NCBI RefSeq assembly: GCF_016342275.1
Contig: NZ_JAEIOT010000004.1
Span: forward strand, 512,954-576,953
From: Corynebacterium marambiense
GTDB taxonomy: Bacteria; Actinomycetota; Actinomycetes; Mycobacteriales; Mycobacteriaceae
Reading direction: 5' to 3'
Length of the DNA: 64,000 bases
Shown here: in pieces, positions 34,974 through 43,482 of the stretch
Layout of the letters: every line of letters begins with the position of its first letter
Numbering within the stretch: position 1 is the stretch's first letter
Made by a program: the position numbers and the translations under genes
Notes under the pieces: model-generated
The model's database searches: none
Seen by the model: only the letters and a program-made list of their open reading frames with translations
Told to the model about the DNA's origin: nothing

Positions 34974-35900
34974 CTAGTCGCTGCCGCCGAGAAGCGAGGC
35001 GAACGTCCACTCCGAGTTGATCGCGTGGGCTAGGTACTCCATCAGCCGCCGGAGGTAGAGCTCCTCGGGACCGTGGTCAGGCACCCTCTGTTCAATGACC
35101 CGGAGTGCTACCGTCAGTGGCGTTCCGTCGCTCGGTACCTGCGGCAATGCCTGGCCTCGGTAGGCCGCGAAGAAGAAGTAGGGGTCGCAGCGGGTCAGAT
35201 CGGTGACCGTCGGCCACACCCGGGGATCCGCGAGCTGGGCGAGGAACGTACTGGCCGTATCCGTCAACCAGGGCTGCGAGGTGGGGCTTCCGGTGAAGAA
35301 CAGATCCAGCTTCCCTACCGGATAGAAGCTCAGGCACGGATCCCAGCGCACGGCGTCCCGGCACGGAACCAGGGAGTCGAACAACTCCCCGAACTGGAAG
35401 GGAAGTTCACCGCTGACGGCGACCTCCCAGGGAACGCCCAGCTCTCCCCGTCCCATGATGTAGGTCTGGCCGTTGATCCGGTAGTCCATGCTGCCCTCGT
35501 CATTGAAGATCAGCCAGAACAACAGGCGCTGTTCGAAAAGGACCCCGGACAGCGTGAGACAGAACACCCGCAGTTGCTCGAGGGCGGAGTGAGTGCGGGG
35601 TGCGTGCAGAGCCGGAACCCCCGAAGCCGGATCGGTGGCGAGCAGCTCGTCAACGGCCCACAGGTGCAGCAGACCCTCCTCGAGGCAGGTCACCGGAACG
35701 TGATGCCCCGTCGTCGCCAGAGCGAGGGCGGCCTCGCCGCGATCCGCTCGGGCGGGCATCGCCGCGAGTTCCTCACGATCGAGGACGGGCCAGTTCTCGA
35801 GTGGGTCCCTGCCGGTGGCGAAGAGCTGCATCGCACCGTGGAAGGTGGGACCGGCGGTGAATTCCAGCATCCAGTCGATGTCGCGGGGAACGATGATCAC
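34974..35900 (-). CDS. Unrecognised cytosolic protein of 308 residues
   Basis: I do not recognise a family. The protein has no signal peptide or membrane helix, is rich in aromatic residues, and contains segments such as LLFWLIFNDEGSMDYRING, PCRDAVRWDPCLSFYP and DPYFFFAAYRGQALPQ. The GTG at 35900 is the upstream-most start with sensible sequence. A DtxR-like box (36037-36055) overlapping a TAATTT element lies about 140 bases upstream, so it may be iron-regulated. It converges on leuS and is divergent from nothing; the downstream gene ArsA-like unit ends about 250 bases upstream. Confidence 0.75.
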   Translation of the reverse strand: MIIVPRDIDWMLEFTAGPTFHGAMQLFATGRDPLENWPVLDREELAAMPARADRGEAALALATTGHHVPVTCLEEGLLHLWAVDELLATDPASGVPALHAPRTHSALEQLRVFCLTLSGVLFEQRLLFWLIFNDEGSMDYRINGQTYIMGRGELGVPWEVAVSGELPFQFGELFDSLVPCRDAVRWDPCLSFYPVGKLDLFFTGSPTSQPWLTDTASTFLAQLADPRVWPTVTDLTRCDPYFFFAAYRGQALPQVPSDGTPLTVALRVIEQRVPDHGPEELYLRRLMEYLAHAINSEWTFASLLGGSD

Positions 35901-36036
35901 GGTGGGTCCGTTCTTGGGTCAGGCCCGTCCCGGAAGGAGTGGGAACGGATCCGGGGTGGCGGGTTGGTCCGCTGCTCGTCCACTGGTTTATCCAGTGAAA
36001 AACAGTGAGAGGAATCACTAACTTCTCCCGATTAAA

Positions 36037-36055
36037 TTAGCGGACCCTTGCCTAA
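36037..36055. promoter_or_regulatory. Candidate DtxR box upstream of the unrecognised 308-residue protein
   Basis: TTAGCGGACCCTTGCCTAA agrees with the DtxR consensus at 14 of 19 positions, including both complete ends. On the minus strand it adjoins TAATTT, a likely -10, so iron-loaded DtxR would block transcription toward the gene ending at 34974. Confidence 0.55.
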
Positions 36056-36149
36056 GTTCCAAGAGCTCGGGCGGAATTGACGGAAAAATTGTCAGGTGAC
36101 GCTCTAATTGTCGGTGGTGAGAGCGTCTTCTGGTCGAATCCTGCTCCGA

Positions 36150-37148
36150 CTAGAGGTGCTCCCCCAATGCCAGCAGGGCCGCACGTGAGGTCGCTTCCCC
36201 GGGCAGCAGCGGCAGTTCGATGACCGGTGCATCCGGCAACCGTGTGCGTAGCAGTCGCACGAAACCATCCTCGAGTTCGGCACGGGCGGCGAGGAAATCC
36301 CCCTGATCCCGTGGTGAGCGACGGTTGACCACGCATGCGGCGACCGCCACCCCGGTACTGGTCAGTTCGGCGTGGAGTTCCACCGTCTCGAGGACAGGCA
36401 TGCGTTCCGCGGTGAGGACGATGACGAAGGAACAGATGTTCGGGTTGGTGAGAGTGTCCCGGAATCGTCCGAACAGCCGCCTGCGCGCCTCCAGGATCTC
36501 CCGCAGGCGTTCGTTGCGGCGGCGTACCGGATCCGTCGAGCTCCCGGTTGCGCCTCGGGAACCGAGGAGATCGCGATCACGCCGTGATACGGCTCCCAAC
36601 GCATCGGCCGCCTCAGCGAGTTTCTCCGCCTGCGCCCGTCGGCCCAGTAGCCCATCCGTCCATGCGGCCATCATCTCCGGTAGCGCCATCAGCCTCGACG
36701 TGTGCCCGGAGGGGGCGGTGTCGACGATGATGTGGTCGTAGTCCCCCACCGAACCATCCACGATGCGGGCGATCCGTTCGAGGATCGCCGCCTCGTGGGT
36801 GCCGGGGGACGCCGCCGAGAGCTTCAGGTGTCGGGAGACCTCCGCGTGCAGATGCCGGGGCATCATTTCGTGCATGGTCTCCTCGACCCGTGCGAGGTGT
36901 GCGGCGGTGGTCGCAGCCGGGTCGATCTCCACGGCCGCGAGCCCAGTGGCCAGATCGGTGACGGAATCCCCGATCCGTGTGTTCCATAGGTGGCCGAGGT
37001 TGTGTGCCGGATCGGTGGAGACGAGCAGCACCCGCCGACCGCGCCGGGCGAGCGCCGCCGCCGTCGCTGAGGCGAGGGTCGTTTTGCCGACGCCGCCCTT
37101 TCCGCCGAAGAACACCACCCGTCGGCGGTCGATGAGTTCTAGCAGCAC
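36150..37148 (-). CDS. ArsA/Get3-like P-loop ATPase of the cstA operon
   Basis: A 332-residue SIMIBI-class ATPase with the deviant Walker A GGKGGVGKTTLAS, switch I STDPAHNLGHLW and switch II IIVDTAPSGHTSRLM. ArsA proteins power arsenite pumps and Get3 inserts tail-anchored proteins; no arsenite transporter is near. It overlaps by ten bases the gene for the small CC-ending protein, which itself follows cstA by one base. In enterobacteria the pyruvate transporters CstA and BtsT are linked with a small CC-ending protein (YbdD/YjiX) and a P-loop GTPase (YjiA). This ATPase may play the same helper role, for example metal delivery or maturation. Confidence 0.9.
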   Translation of the reverse strand: MLLELIDRRRVVFFGGKGGVGKTTLASATAAALARRGRRVLLVSTDPAHNLGHLWNTRIGDSVTDLATGLAAVEIDPAATTAAHLARVEETMHEMMPRHLHAEVSRHLKLSAASPGTHEAAILERIARIVDGSVGDYDHIIVDTAPSGHTSRLMALPEMMAAWTDGLLGRRAQAEKLAEAADALGAVSRRDRDLLGSRGATGSSTDPVRRRNERLREILEARRRLFGRFRDTLTNPNICSFVIVLTAERMPVLETVELHAELTSTGVAVAACVVNRRSPRDQGDFLAARAELEDGFVRLLRTRLPDAPVIELPLLPGEATSRAALLALGEHL

Positions 37149-37414
37149 GACAGGCCCTCGACAGGTGAGCGTTCCATCCCCATGCGCCGGTGCCAGTCGT
37201 GGAAGCGGTCGTACATGACCGGAAGGAGCTCGAGGGTGTGGTAGCTGGCGGGGTTCGGTACCCCGAGTGCCTCCCCCATGACGAGCATCATGAACAGGTC
37301 ATCCTCGTCCCGGGCGGCCCGTTGGAATGCCGCCCGGTACGGGCCGGCGTAGAACTCGGACAGTCCGTCGGACAGTGCGCGCAGCCGGACACGCAGATCG
37401 CCGATCCAGGTCAC
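37139..37414 (-). CDS. Small protein ending in Cys-Cys-stop (cory-CC-star type)
   Basis: A 91-residue soluble protein with the tail EGLSCC directly before the stop. I recall the annotation name 'cory-CC-star protein' for corynebacterial proteins like it. It has the same position as YbdD/YjiX beside CstA/BtsT in Escherichia coli, whose C-terminus also ends in Cys-Cys, although the body (WIGDLRVRLRALSDGLSEFY, PASYHTLELLPVMYDRFHDWHRRMG by key residues) looks unrelated by eye. The GTG start is one base after the cstA stop, and the end overlaps the ArsA-like gene. A Cys pair at an exposed C-terminus suggests metal or thiol chemistry; the function is unknown. Confidence 0.88.
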   Translation of the reverse strand: MTWIGDLRVRLRALSDGLSEFYAGPYRAAFQRAARDEDDLFMMLVMGEALGVPNPASYHTLELLPVMYDRFHDWHRRMGMERSPVEGLSCC

Positions 37415-37415
37415 G

Positions 37416-39140
37416 TCACTGCACCTGTGCGGGGATGTCGGTGCCGTCCGTGACCTCGGTGGCTTCGTCGAACTCGGTTTCGGTGATCGCCGGTGAGTTC
37501 ACGGCGCTCCGCATGGCCCGGACGGATTCCGCCACGACCCAGACCGCGGCGACGAGAATGATGACGTCGAGGATGAGCAGCATCCAGCTACCGGTGTTGT
37601 AGAACGTTCCGAGCTGTATGACCAGGGCCCACACGGAGACGATCATGACGAACACCATCGGGACGAGCACAACCTTGTAGGGCCTGCGGAGGCGGATCAG
37701 GATGATGCAGATGATGCAGAGCGTCAGGGCGGCCATGAGCTGGTTCGTCGTGCCGAACAGCGGCCAGATCGCCAGCCCGCCGGAACCGTCGCCGCCGGAG
37801 GAGAACGTTAGGCCGAGGGCGACGGCGAGGACGATGACCGTGGCCGCGATGTTCGACAGTTTCACGCCGAGGTGCCCGCCGATCTCCTGGACGACGAGAC
37901 GCTGGAGCCGGACACCAGTGTCCATGGTGGTCGCGGCGAAGAGCACTGCCATGGTCGCGAGGATCGTGGCAGACAGGGAGGACGGCAGACCGAGACCGGC
38001 GTGGATAATACCGGATCCGCCCTCGACGAAGGCCCCGACGCTGCCCTTTCCGAATGCAGAGTAAACCTCACGCCACTGGGTGACCGTCTGGTATCCGGCG
38101 CAGGTTGCGATGATCGCCCCGAGGGCGAGCAACCCTTCGCCGACGGCACCGAAGTAGCCGACGAAACGTTCATCGGTCTCGAGGTCGATCTGCTTGGACG
38201 AGGTACCGGAGGAGACCAGCCCGTGGAAGCCGGAGATCGCGCCGCAGGCGATGGTGACGAAGAGCAGCGGGATCATCGAGGGGGTCCCCTCGGGAAGCTG
38301 GGTGTTGAAGGTGGGGGCGACCACGGTCGGCAGGGAGATCGCGACCGAGCCGTAGAGGATGATGAGGCCGACGAACAGCTGCAGTCCGTTGATGTAGTCG
38401 CGTGGCTGTAGGAGCACCCACACCGGTAGCAGCGAGGCGACACCGGCGTAGAGGAAGAGAACGACGATCCAGAAACCGTTCGGATTGAGTCCGAGGATGG
38501 TCTCCGGGAGGATGACCGGGACCGAGTCACCGAGAACCATCAGTGTGTAAAGGGCGATGACTCCGACGGCGGAGACCAGCGGCAGATTCCACTTCAGGCG
38601 GTAGATGGCCTGACCGATGAGCAGCGCGACGATGATCGCCCCCCAGGTGGGGATGACGGCGGTGGGTGTAGTGACCAGTAGTTTCGCGATGACAACGGCG
38701 AACGCGGCGTTGACCATGAGCAGCAGCAGGAAGATGATCACCAGGAAGAGGTTGCGGCCGTTCCTCCCGATGTACGTGCCCGACAGGGTTCCGATGCTCT
38801 GCCCACGATGTCGGACGGAGGCCCACAAGGCCCCGAAATCATGCATTCCGGCGATGAATACGGTGCCGATGGTGACCCACAGGAAGGCTGGTACCCACCC
38901 CCAGATCACAGCGATGGCTGGGCCGACGATGGGTGCTGCGCCGGCGACTGAGGTGAAGTGGTGGCCCCAGAGCACATACTTATTGGTGGGGACGTAGTCG
39001 ACGCCGTCCTCCATCGTGTGTGCGGGGGTCCGGAACGACGCGTTGAGCTTGTAGATCCGGGATCCGAGATACTTGGAATAGAGGAAATATCCGCCGAGCA
39101 TCATGGCGACGCCGATGACGGCGAGGAAGAGTGCGTTCAT
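37416..39140 (-). CDS. cstA: CstA-family carbon-starvation / pyruvate transporter
   Basis: A 574-residue polytopic protein with the family signature KYVLWGHHFTSVAGAAPIVGPAIAVIWGW near residue 60 (cited only for identification by WGHHFTSVAGAAPIVGPA) and GHDFG-like MHDFGALWAS. CstA proteins import pyruvate and some peptides during carbon starvation. The start at 39140 begins with a membrane helix and gives the usual length; a GTG or ATG further up adds nine residues. First gene of the cstA-CC protein-ATPase operon. Confidence 0.95.
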   Translation of the reverse strand: MNALFLAVIGVAMMLGGYFLYSKYLGSRIYKLNASFRTPAHTMEDGVDYVPTNKYVLWGHHFTSVAGAAPIVGPAIAVIWGWVPAFLWVTIGTVFIAGMHDFGALWASVRHRGQSIGTLSGTYIGRNGRNLFLVIIFLLLLMVNAAFAVVIAKLLVTTPTAVIPTWGAIIVALLIGQAIYRLKWNLPLVSAVGVIALYTLMVLGDSVPVILPETILGLNPNGFWIVVLFLYAGVASLLPVWVLLQPRDYINGLQLFVGLIILYGSVAISLPTVVAPTFNTQLPEGTPSMIPLLFVTIACGAISGFHGLVSSGTSSKQIDLETDERFVGYFGAVGEGLLALGAIIATCAGYQTVTQWREVYSAFGKGSVGAFVEGGSGIIHAGLGLPSSLSATILATMAVLFAATTMDTGVRLQRLVVQEIGGHLGVKLSNIAATVIVLAVALGLTFSSGGDGSGGLAIWPLFGTTNQLMAALTLCIICIILIRLRRPYKVVLVPMVFVMIVSVWALVIQLGTFYNTGSWMLLILDVIILVAAVWVVAESVRAMRSAVNSPAITETEFDEATEVTDGTDIPAQVQ

Positions 39141-39366
39141 GGTGGAGGTCTTTCCCTTTCGGTGCAACCGCTCTCAGGGAGCGGCCGCGTGGTTGGTTTG
39201 TGAGGGGTGACACCCCCGGGGGATAGGGTGCATTAGATCACATCCGACGAATGCGGAACAGACCTCACCGGAAAAACAACACGACGGGGGTACTTCACCG
39301 GACCCTCCGAGATCCGGTGTTTTCCCGGGGTCTCCAGGCGCGCGATCGACGGTGTTGGTGCACGAC

Positions 39367-40176
39367 TCATCGTTGGCAGCGGGGGCACCAGAACAGGTTG
39401 CGTCCCTCCAGGACGGTGCTCTCCACCGGCGTGCCGCAGACGTGGCACGGTTGTGCGGCCCGGCGGTACACGTAGACCTCTCCCCCGTGGTCGTCCTCGC
39501 GTGGTTGCCGGTGCATCGCCTCCGGGGTGTGCTCCGGCCGCACGGTGTCGATCCGCCCGTCTCGCACCCCAGTGGCCATGAGGTCGACGAGGTCCGCCCA
39601 GATGGCGTCGAACTCGCTCCGGGCGAGGTTCTTTCCGGGGGTGCGGGGGTCGAGGCCGAGGCGGAAGAGCACCTCTGCACGGTAGATGTTTCCGACACCG
39701 GCGAACAGCTTCTGGTCCATCATGAGTGCTCCGATGGACTTTCCCGACCGGTGGACCCGGGTCCAGGTAGGTTCCGGGTCGGCGTCGGGACGCAGAGGGT
39801 CGGCTCCGAGTTTGGCGACGGCTGCGTCGCGATCGGCGTCGGTGATCAGTCGACACCATTGGGGTCCGCGGAGATCGGCGGCGGTGATTCCGTCGGTGAT
39901 GCGGAGTCGTACCTGGCCGGTCGGGGCGGCATACGGGGTGAACCTCAGCCCCCCGATGAGTCCGAGATGGATGTGGACGATGTGCTCTGGGTCGTCGTGG
40001 TCCACATCGATGAAGAGTTGTTTTCCCCAGGCCTCGGCCAGCTCGATGCGGTGACCGTTCAGGCGTGCGGCTTCCTCGGCGAAGCGGCCCTGGGGTGAGG
40101 AGAACTCCAGCTGCCTGTCTCCGAAGGTTGTGGCGAGGCGTTCGGCGAGCCGGTGGATGACGTGGCCTTCAGGCAT
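39367..40176 (-). CDS. nei: Fpg/Nei-family DNA glycosylase (Nei1-like)
   Basis: A 269-residue base-excision repair enzyme that removes oxidised pyrimidines and nicks the strand. The N-terminal Pro-Glu of MPEGHVIHRL forms the catalytic site, KSIGALMMDQ and GVGNIYRAE are the helix-2-turn-helix, and the C-terminal zinc finger is CHVCG...CPRCQR with four Cys. It closely resembles what I recall of mycobacterial Nei1. The start at 40176 is fixed by the need for Met-Pro-Glu at the N-terminus after Met removal. Confidence 0.95.
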   Translation of the reverse strand: MPEGHVIHRLAERLATTFGDRQLEFSSPQGRFAEEAARLNGHRIELAEAWGKQLFIDVDHDDPEHIVHIHLGLIGGLRFTPYAAPTGQVRLRITDGITAADLRGPQWCRLITDADRDAAVAKLGADPLRPDADPEPTWTRVHRSGKSIGALMMDQKLFAGVGNIYRAEVLFRLGLDPRTPGKNLARSEFDAIWADLVDLMATGVRDGRIDTVRPEHTPEAMHRQPREDDHGGEVYVYRRAAQPCHVCGTPVESTVLEGRNLFWCPRCQR

Positions 40177-40340
40177 GATTGTCCGTTTTCGTTGGCGGGG
40201 AATCTCGTCCGGATCATTCGACTCTGTCAGGGCTGAACGACGCGTCGCTCCGAAGATCACTGACAGCGCTGATCAAAAAATCGAGTACCCCCATGATTGG
40301 AGAGTAAGTATTATCGATTCTAAATAATTGAGTCTCCAAC

Positions 40341-40610
40341 CTACCTACTGGCCGTTTTCTGGTCCGCGAAAACACACACGACCAGGGCGCAGATGGTGAC
40401 GACAACGGCGAACGCCACGAGACCACGCACCAGCATCCAGAGGGAGAGCAGGAAGAAGGCTGCCCCGGTGAGCCACAGAACAGCCCGCAGATGTGGCACG
40501 GTGGGCATCATCGGATGCGCGGACGGTCTCAGGTAGTCGGTGGCACCCTGGTACCCCGCGAAGAGGGTGCCACCGAGGAGAACGACCATGGGCAACAGCA
40601 GAGGGTCCAT
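40341..40610 (-). CDS. Small membrane protein, three helices
   Basis: An 89-residue protein with three hydrophobic segments (about 1-20, 42-60, 62-82) and short loops. No family recognised. It lies between the nei and siderophore-interacting-protein genes, 17 bases after the stop of the latter, so it may be the second gene of that unit. Confidence 0.65.
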   Translation of the reverse strand: MDPLLLPMVVLLGGTLFAGYQGATDYLRPSAHPMMPTVPHLRAVLWLTGAAFFLLSLWMLVRGLVAFAVVVTICALVVCVFADQKTASR

Positions 40611-40627
40611 ACGGTGACCCTACCGAA

Positions 40628-41497
40628 TCAACCGCGCTCCTTTCCTAGCCGCCAGTACCCGGAGAAGAAGATGGTCTTCCGGTCCATCCCGCATTCCTTC
40701 GTCAGATGGCGGCGCAGGGAAGTCGCGATCGACTGCTCACCGCAGATCCACGCATACGTGAGGTCCCCGACGTCGACGGGGAGCGTATCGATTGCCGCGA
40801 TCCCTGCCCGGGGCGCGTCGGCGAGGGGATCGGTCAGCCGGGTATAGGACGCGATTCCGGACACGATTCCGTCCAGTCCGGGGTCCAGGAGGTCATCCGA
40901 CTCCGCGATGACGATGGCGTGCGTCTGCGCACGTGCTGGTTCGTCGAGCGATTCGATGATGGCGGACAGCGCCGGAACCGCGGTTGCATCGGCGACGAGG
41001 AGCTGGGGTCCGGTGGGCAACCGATAGGCCGCGGAGAGGAACCGGACTCCGACCTCGTCGCCCTTCTCCGCGCCGATGGCCCAGACGGACCCCGGGCCTG
41101 AGTCGCCGTGGGTGACGATGTCGATGACCATTTCCCCGGTGCGGGGCCGCAGCTCCCGGATTGTGTAGTACCGCATGGAGGGGCGGACATCGTCATCGAC
41201 GGCGGCGAGGGCGGCGCGCGGATTGATGATCGTCGGGTCCGGCATCGTGAGCTGCTTGCCGGGCTGTGGCATGATGAGTGCGACGTACTCGTCCGGCCCC
41301 GCGCTCTCGAGGCCCTTGAACTCGGGGGCGCTGAGGGTGATCCGCCTGAGGTGCGGCGCGAGCAAGGTGGCGTCCGCGATCGTCGCGCGAACGAGTTCCT
41401 CGCGGATTCTGGGGTCGGTGGGCATCGCCATGGTGCGTCTCATCACCGCCGACATGGTCTTCATGGTTGTCAGGTAGAGGGTGTTCTTCCACGACAT
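40628..41497 (-). CDS. Siderophore-interacting flavoprotein (ferric-siderophore reductase)
   Basis: A 289-residue protein of the SIP/ViuB family. RYYTIR in the N-terminal barrel binds FAD, LLVADATAVPALSAI is the NAD(P)H-side loop and the C-terminus YWRLGKERG is the family hallmark. It reduces iron from imported ferric siderophore in the cytosol. A DtxR-like box (41555-41573) lies about 60 bases upstream, consistent with iron control, and the heme oxygenase gene is 1 kb away. Confidence 0.94.
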   Translation of the reverse strand: MSWKNTLYLTTMKTMSAVMRRTMAMPTDPRIREELVRATIADATLLAPHLRRITLSAPEFKGLESAGPDEYVALIMPQPGKQLTMPDPTIINPRAALAAVDDDVRPSMRYYTIRELRPRTGEMVIDIVTHGDSGPGSVWAIGAEKGDEVGVRFLSAAYRLPTGPQLLVADATAVPALSAIIESLDEPARAQTHAIVIAESDDLLDPGLDGIVSGIASYTRLTDPLADAPRAGIAAIDTLPVDVGDLTYAWICGEQSIATSLRRHLTKECGMDRKTIFFSGYWRLGKERG

Positions 41498-41554
41498 GGC
41501 TGTTACGGGCCTTTCTCATCGGGGGCGGGAACACGATCGACGCGGTCGCCTGGG

Positions 41555-41573
41555 TGAGCTAAGGCTATCTGAT
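41555..41573. promoter_or_regulatory. Candidate DtxR box between the SIP and trhO genes
   Basis: TGAGCTAAGGCTATCTGAT agrees with the DtxR consensus at 13 of 19 positions, centred on TAAGGCTA. It lies 58 bases before the SIP start and 62 before trhO. Confidence 0.5.
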
Positions 41574-41622
41574 AATTCAGAAATGTGCAGGGGGTGTGCA
41601 ATAGTTCCGGTGGGGAGGCGAC

Positions 41623-41628
41623 TAGACT
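41623..41628 (+). promoter_or_regulatory. Candidate -10 of trhO
   Basis: TAGACT seven bases before the GTG at 41636: leaderless architecture. Confidence 0.6.
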
Positions 41629-41635
41629 GCCACGC

Positions 41636-42547
41636 GTGGCCATCAGCAAAATTCTCCTCTTCTATCGCTTCACGCCGATCCCGGACCCGACGGCGGTGAT
41701 GCTGTGGCAGCGCACGCTCTGCGAGTCGCTGGAACTGACCGGGCGGATCCTCATCTCACGACATGGCATCAACGGCACCGTCGGTGGCGAACTGACGGCT
41801 GTCAAGAGGTACGTCCGGGCCACCCGGGCCTACCCGGGCTTCCGAGAAATGGAGTTCAAGTTCTCCGAGGGGTCCGCTGCCGATTTCCCGAGGCTGAGCG
41901 TCAAAGTCCGCGAGGAGCTGGTCGCCTTCGGTGCCCCCGATGATCTGGACGTCGATGAGAACGGCGTCGTCGGCGGCGGGGTGCACCTAAAACCCGAGGA
42001 AGTGAATGATCTGGTCGACACCCGCGGAGACGAGGTCGTGTTCTTCGATGGTCGTAATGCGATGGAGGCCGGGATCGGCCGGTTCCGGGACGCGATCGTC
42101 CCGGATGTCGAGACCACCCACGATTTCATCGAGGAGATCGAATCCGGCAAGTATGACGACCTGAAGGACCGCCCTGTCGTGACCTACTGCACCGGTGGTG
42201 TGCGTTGCGAGGTGCTCAGTGCGCTGCTGAAGAAACGGGGTTTCCGAGAGGTGTACCAGATTGATGGTGGGATCGCCCGATACGGGGAGACCTACGGGAA
42301 CGACGGCCTTTGGGAGGGCTCCCTCTACGTCTTCGACCGACGGATGCACCTGGAGTTCGGGGACGTGACCGACCACAACTTCGTGCAGCTTGGCCGGTGC
42401 ATCCACTGTACCGGGGGGACGAACACCTACCGGAACTGCGCGAATCAGGAATGCCGACGGCAGGTCCTCATCTGTGACGACTGCGCGGTGACGCGGTCCG
42501 GTTCCCACTGCACCGACTGTCGGCGCGCTATCTCCGTCGGCGCCTGA
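41636..42547 (+). CDS. trhO: tRNA uridine(34) 5-hydroxylase, rhodanese-type
   Basis: A 303-residue protein of the YceA/UPF0176 family. A ferredoxin-like N-terminal domain, a central rhodanese domain with active-site Cys in [11 protein letters not shown], and a C-terminal zinc-binding region with several CxxC pairs (CIHC, CDDC, CTDC). TrhO hydroxylates U34 of tRNAs that carry 5-alkoxy modifications, using oxygen. The GTG start was chosen from the -10 spacing and because the conserved region begins at [10 protein letters not shown]; a longer frame upstream lacks similarity. Confidence 0.95.
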   Translation: MAISKILLFYRFTPIPDPTAVMLWQRTLCESLELTGRILISRHGINGTVGGELTAVKRYVRATRAYPGFREMEFKFSEGSAADFPRLSVKVREELVAFGAPDDLDVDENGVVGGGVHLKPEEVNDLVDTRGDEVVFFDGRNAMEAGIGRFRDAIVPDVETTHDFIEEIESGKYDDLKDRPVVTYCTGGVRCEVLSALLKKRGFREVYQIDGGIARYGETYGNDGLWEGSLYVFDRRMHLEFGDVTDHNFVQLGRCIHCTGGTNTYRNCANQECRRQVLICDDCAVTRSGSHCTDCRRAISVGA

Positions 42548-42627
42548 TCGCCTTCCCGCGATAAGCGGTTCCGCGGGTTGATGACTGCACCGGTGCTTCA
42601 TGTCCTGCGTGGTGCGGTTTCCGGGAG

Positions 42628-42633
42628 TAGGTT
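42628..42633 (+). promoter_or_regulatory. Candidate -10 of the heme oxygenase gene
   Basis: TAGGTT seven bases before the ATG at 42641. Confidence 0.45.
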
Positions 42634-42640
42634 GGTGAGC

Positions 42641-42943
42641 ATGAGCATAATAAAGATCAACGCGATCACCGTCCCCGAGGGCCAGGGTGCTGAACTGGAG
42701 AAGCGCTTCGAGGCGCGGAGGCACACGGTTGACAACTCTCCCGGCTTTGAGGGGTTCCAGATGCTTCGTCCAGTTGCGGGCGAGGACCGTTACTTCGTGA
42801 TCACCCGTTGGACTGATGAAGAATCATTCGTCGCATGGCGCGATGGGGACGCCCGCAAGGCACACGCCGCCGAGAAGAGAGAAACGGTCGCGACCAGCGC
42901 CGAGCTGCTCGAGTTTGAGATCGTTCTCGAAGCCACGCCCTAG
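42641..42943 (+). CDS. mhuD: Heme-degrading monooxygenase, MhuD-like
   Basis: A 100-residue ABM-fold enzyme. Asn7, Trp66 and His75 sit at exactly the positions known as the catalytic triad of Mycobacterium tuberculosis MhuD, within KINAITVPEG, FVAWRDG and KAHAAEK. It opens heme in the cytosol and frees iron. This makes heme use likely, and links to the SIP reductase 1 kb away and the surface-protein importer at 15-26 kb. The start at 42641 is set by Asn7 numbering and the -10 spacing. Confidence 0.95.
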   Translation: MSIIKINAITVPEGQGAELEKRFEARRHTVDNSPGFEGFQMLRPVAGEDRYFVITRWTDEESFVAWRDGDARKAHAAEKRETVATSAELLEFEIVLEATP

Positions 42944-42946
42944 GGT

Positions 42947-43429
42947 CTAGGACGAACCGATCACGGCCATGGTCCCCACCCCCGTGGTCCAGGCGAGGGT
43001 GAACAACATGAGTGGCCAGAGCGCGGCCAACCAGGGGCGCCAGCGTTCGTAGCGCGCCCAGCGTCGGTAGGTGATCCAGGCGGCACCGAGGGTGCCGCCC
43101 AGCGTCACTAATCCCGGTATGACCGGGAAGAGGATCTCGTAGGTGCGGGAGCAGATCCAGTCTGATGTGCCGGCATCGCACAGCGGTCCGCTCTGCGTGC
43201 GGGAGATCATCGCCACGACGAATGCGGTGAGGAATGTCAGTGGGGGGATCGAGAAAGCGTAGATGATCGCCTGCCGGGTTGACGAGTTGTTGCGCTCGAG
43301 CCGCAGTAGTGGATCTGCCTCGTAGTCCAGGGCGGAAGCGCCCTTCCGTGGTGCATAATCAAGAACCGGATCGAGCTGAATGCGTCGATCCCGATCGTCG
43401 CCACCTGCCCCCTTTTGGGTGTCACTCAC
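42947..43429 (-). CDS. Conserved membrane protein, three helices, unknown function
   Basis: A 160-residue protein: charged cytosolic N-terminus (about 1-50), helices at about 55-75, 103-120 and 132-155. The extracytoplasmic loop has two Cys (GPLCDAG, WICSRT) that could pair. No family recognised. It converges on mhuD with only three bases between their stops. Confidence 0.75.
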   Translation of the reverse strand: MSDTQKGAGGDDRDRRIQLDPVLDYAPRKGASALDYEADPLLRLERNNSSTRQAIIYAFSIPPLTFLTAFVVAMISRTQSGPLCDAGTSDWICSRTYEILFPVIPGLVTLGGTLGAAWITYRRWARYERWRPWLAALWPLMLFTLAWTTGVGTMAVIGSS

Positions 43430-43482
43430 TACGCTCTCCGCCTTCCGATCGTCTGGTCATGCACCCCCGACGATAGTCCCGT

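Noticed and set aside
36104..36150. tRNA-like piece (GGTCGAATCC with GTCGG/CCGAC stem)
   Set aside because: Only about 45 bases, no anticodon or D arm; a hairpin at most, not a tRNA gene or clear attachment site.
39298..39321. CACCGGA/TCCGGTG hairpin after nei as its terminator
   Set aside because: The T-run is on the plus-strand side, wrong for the minus-strand nei gene; no plus-strand gene ends there.
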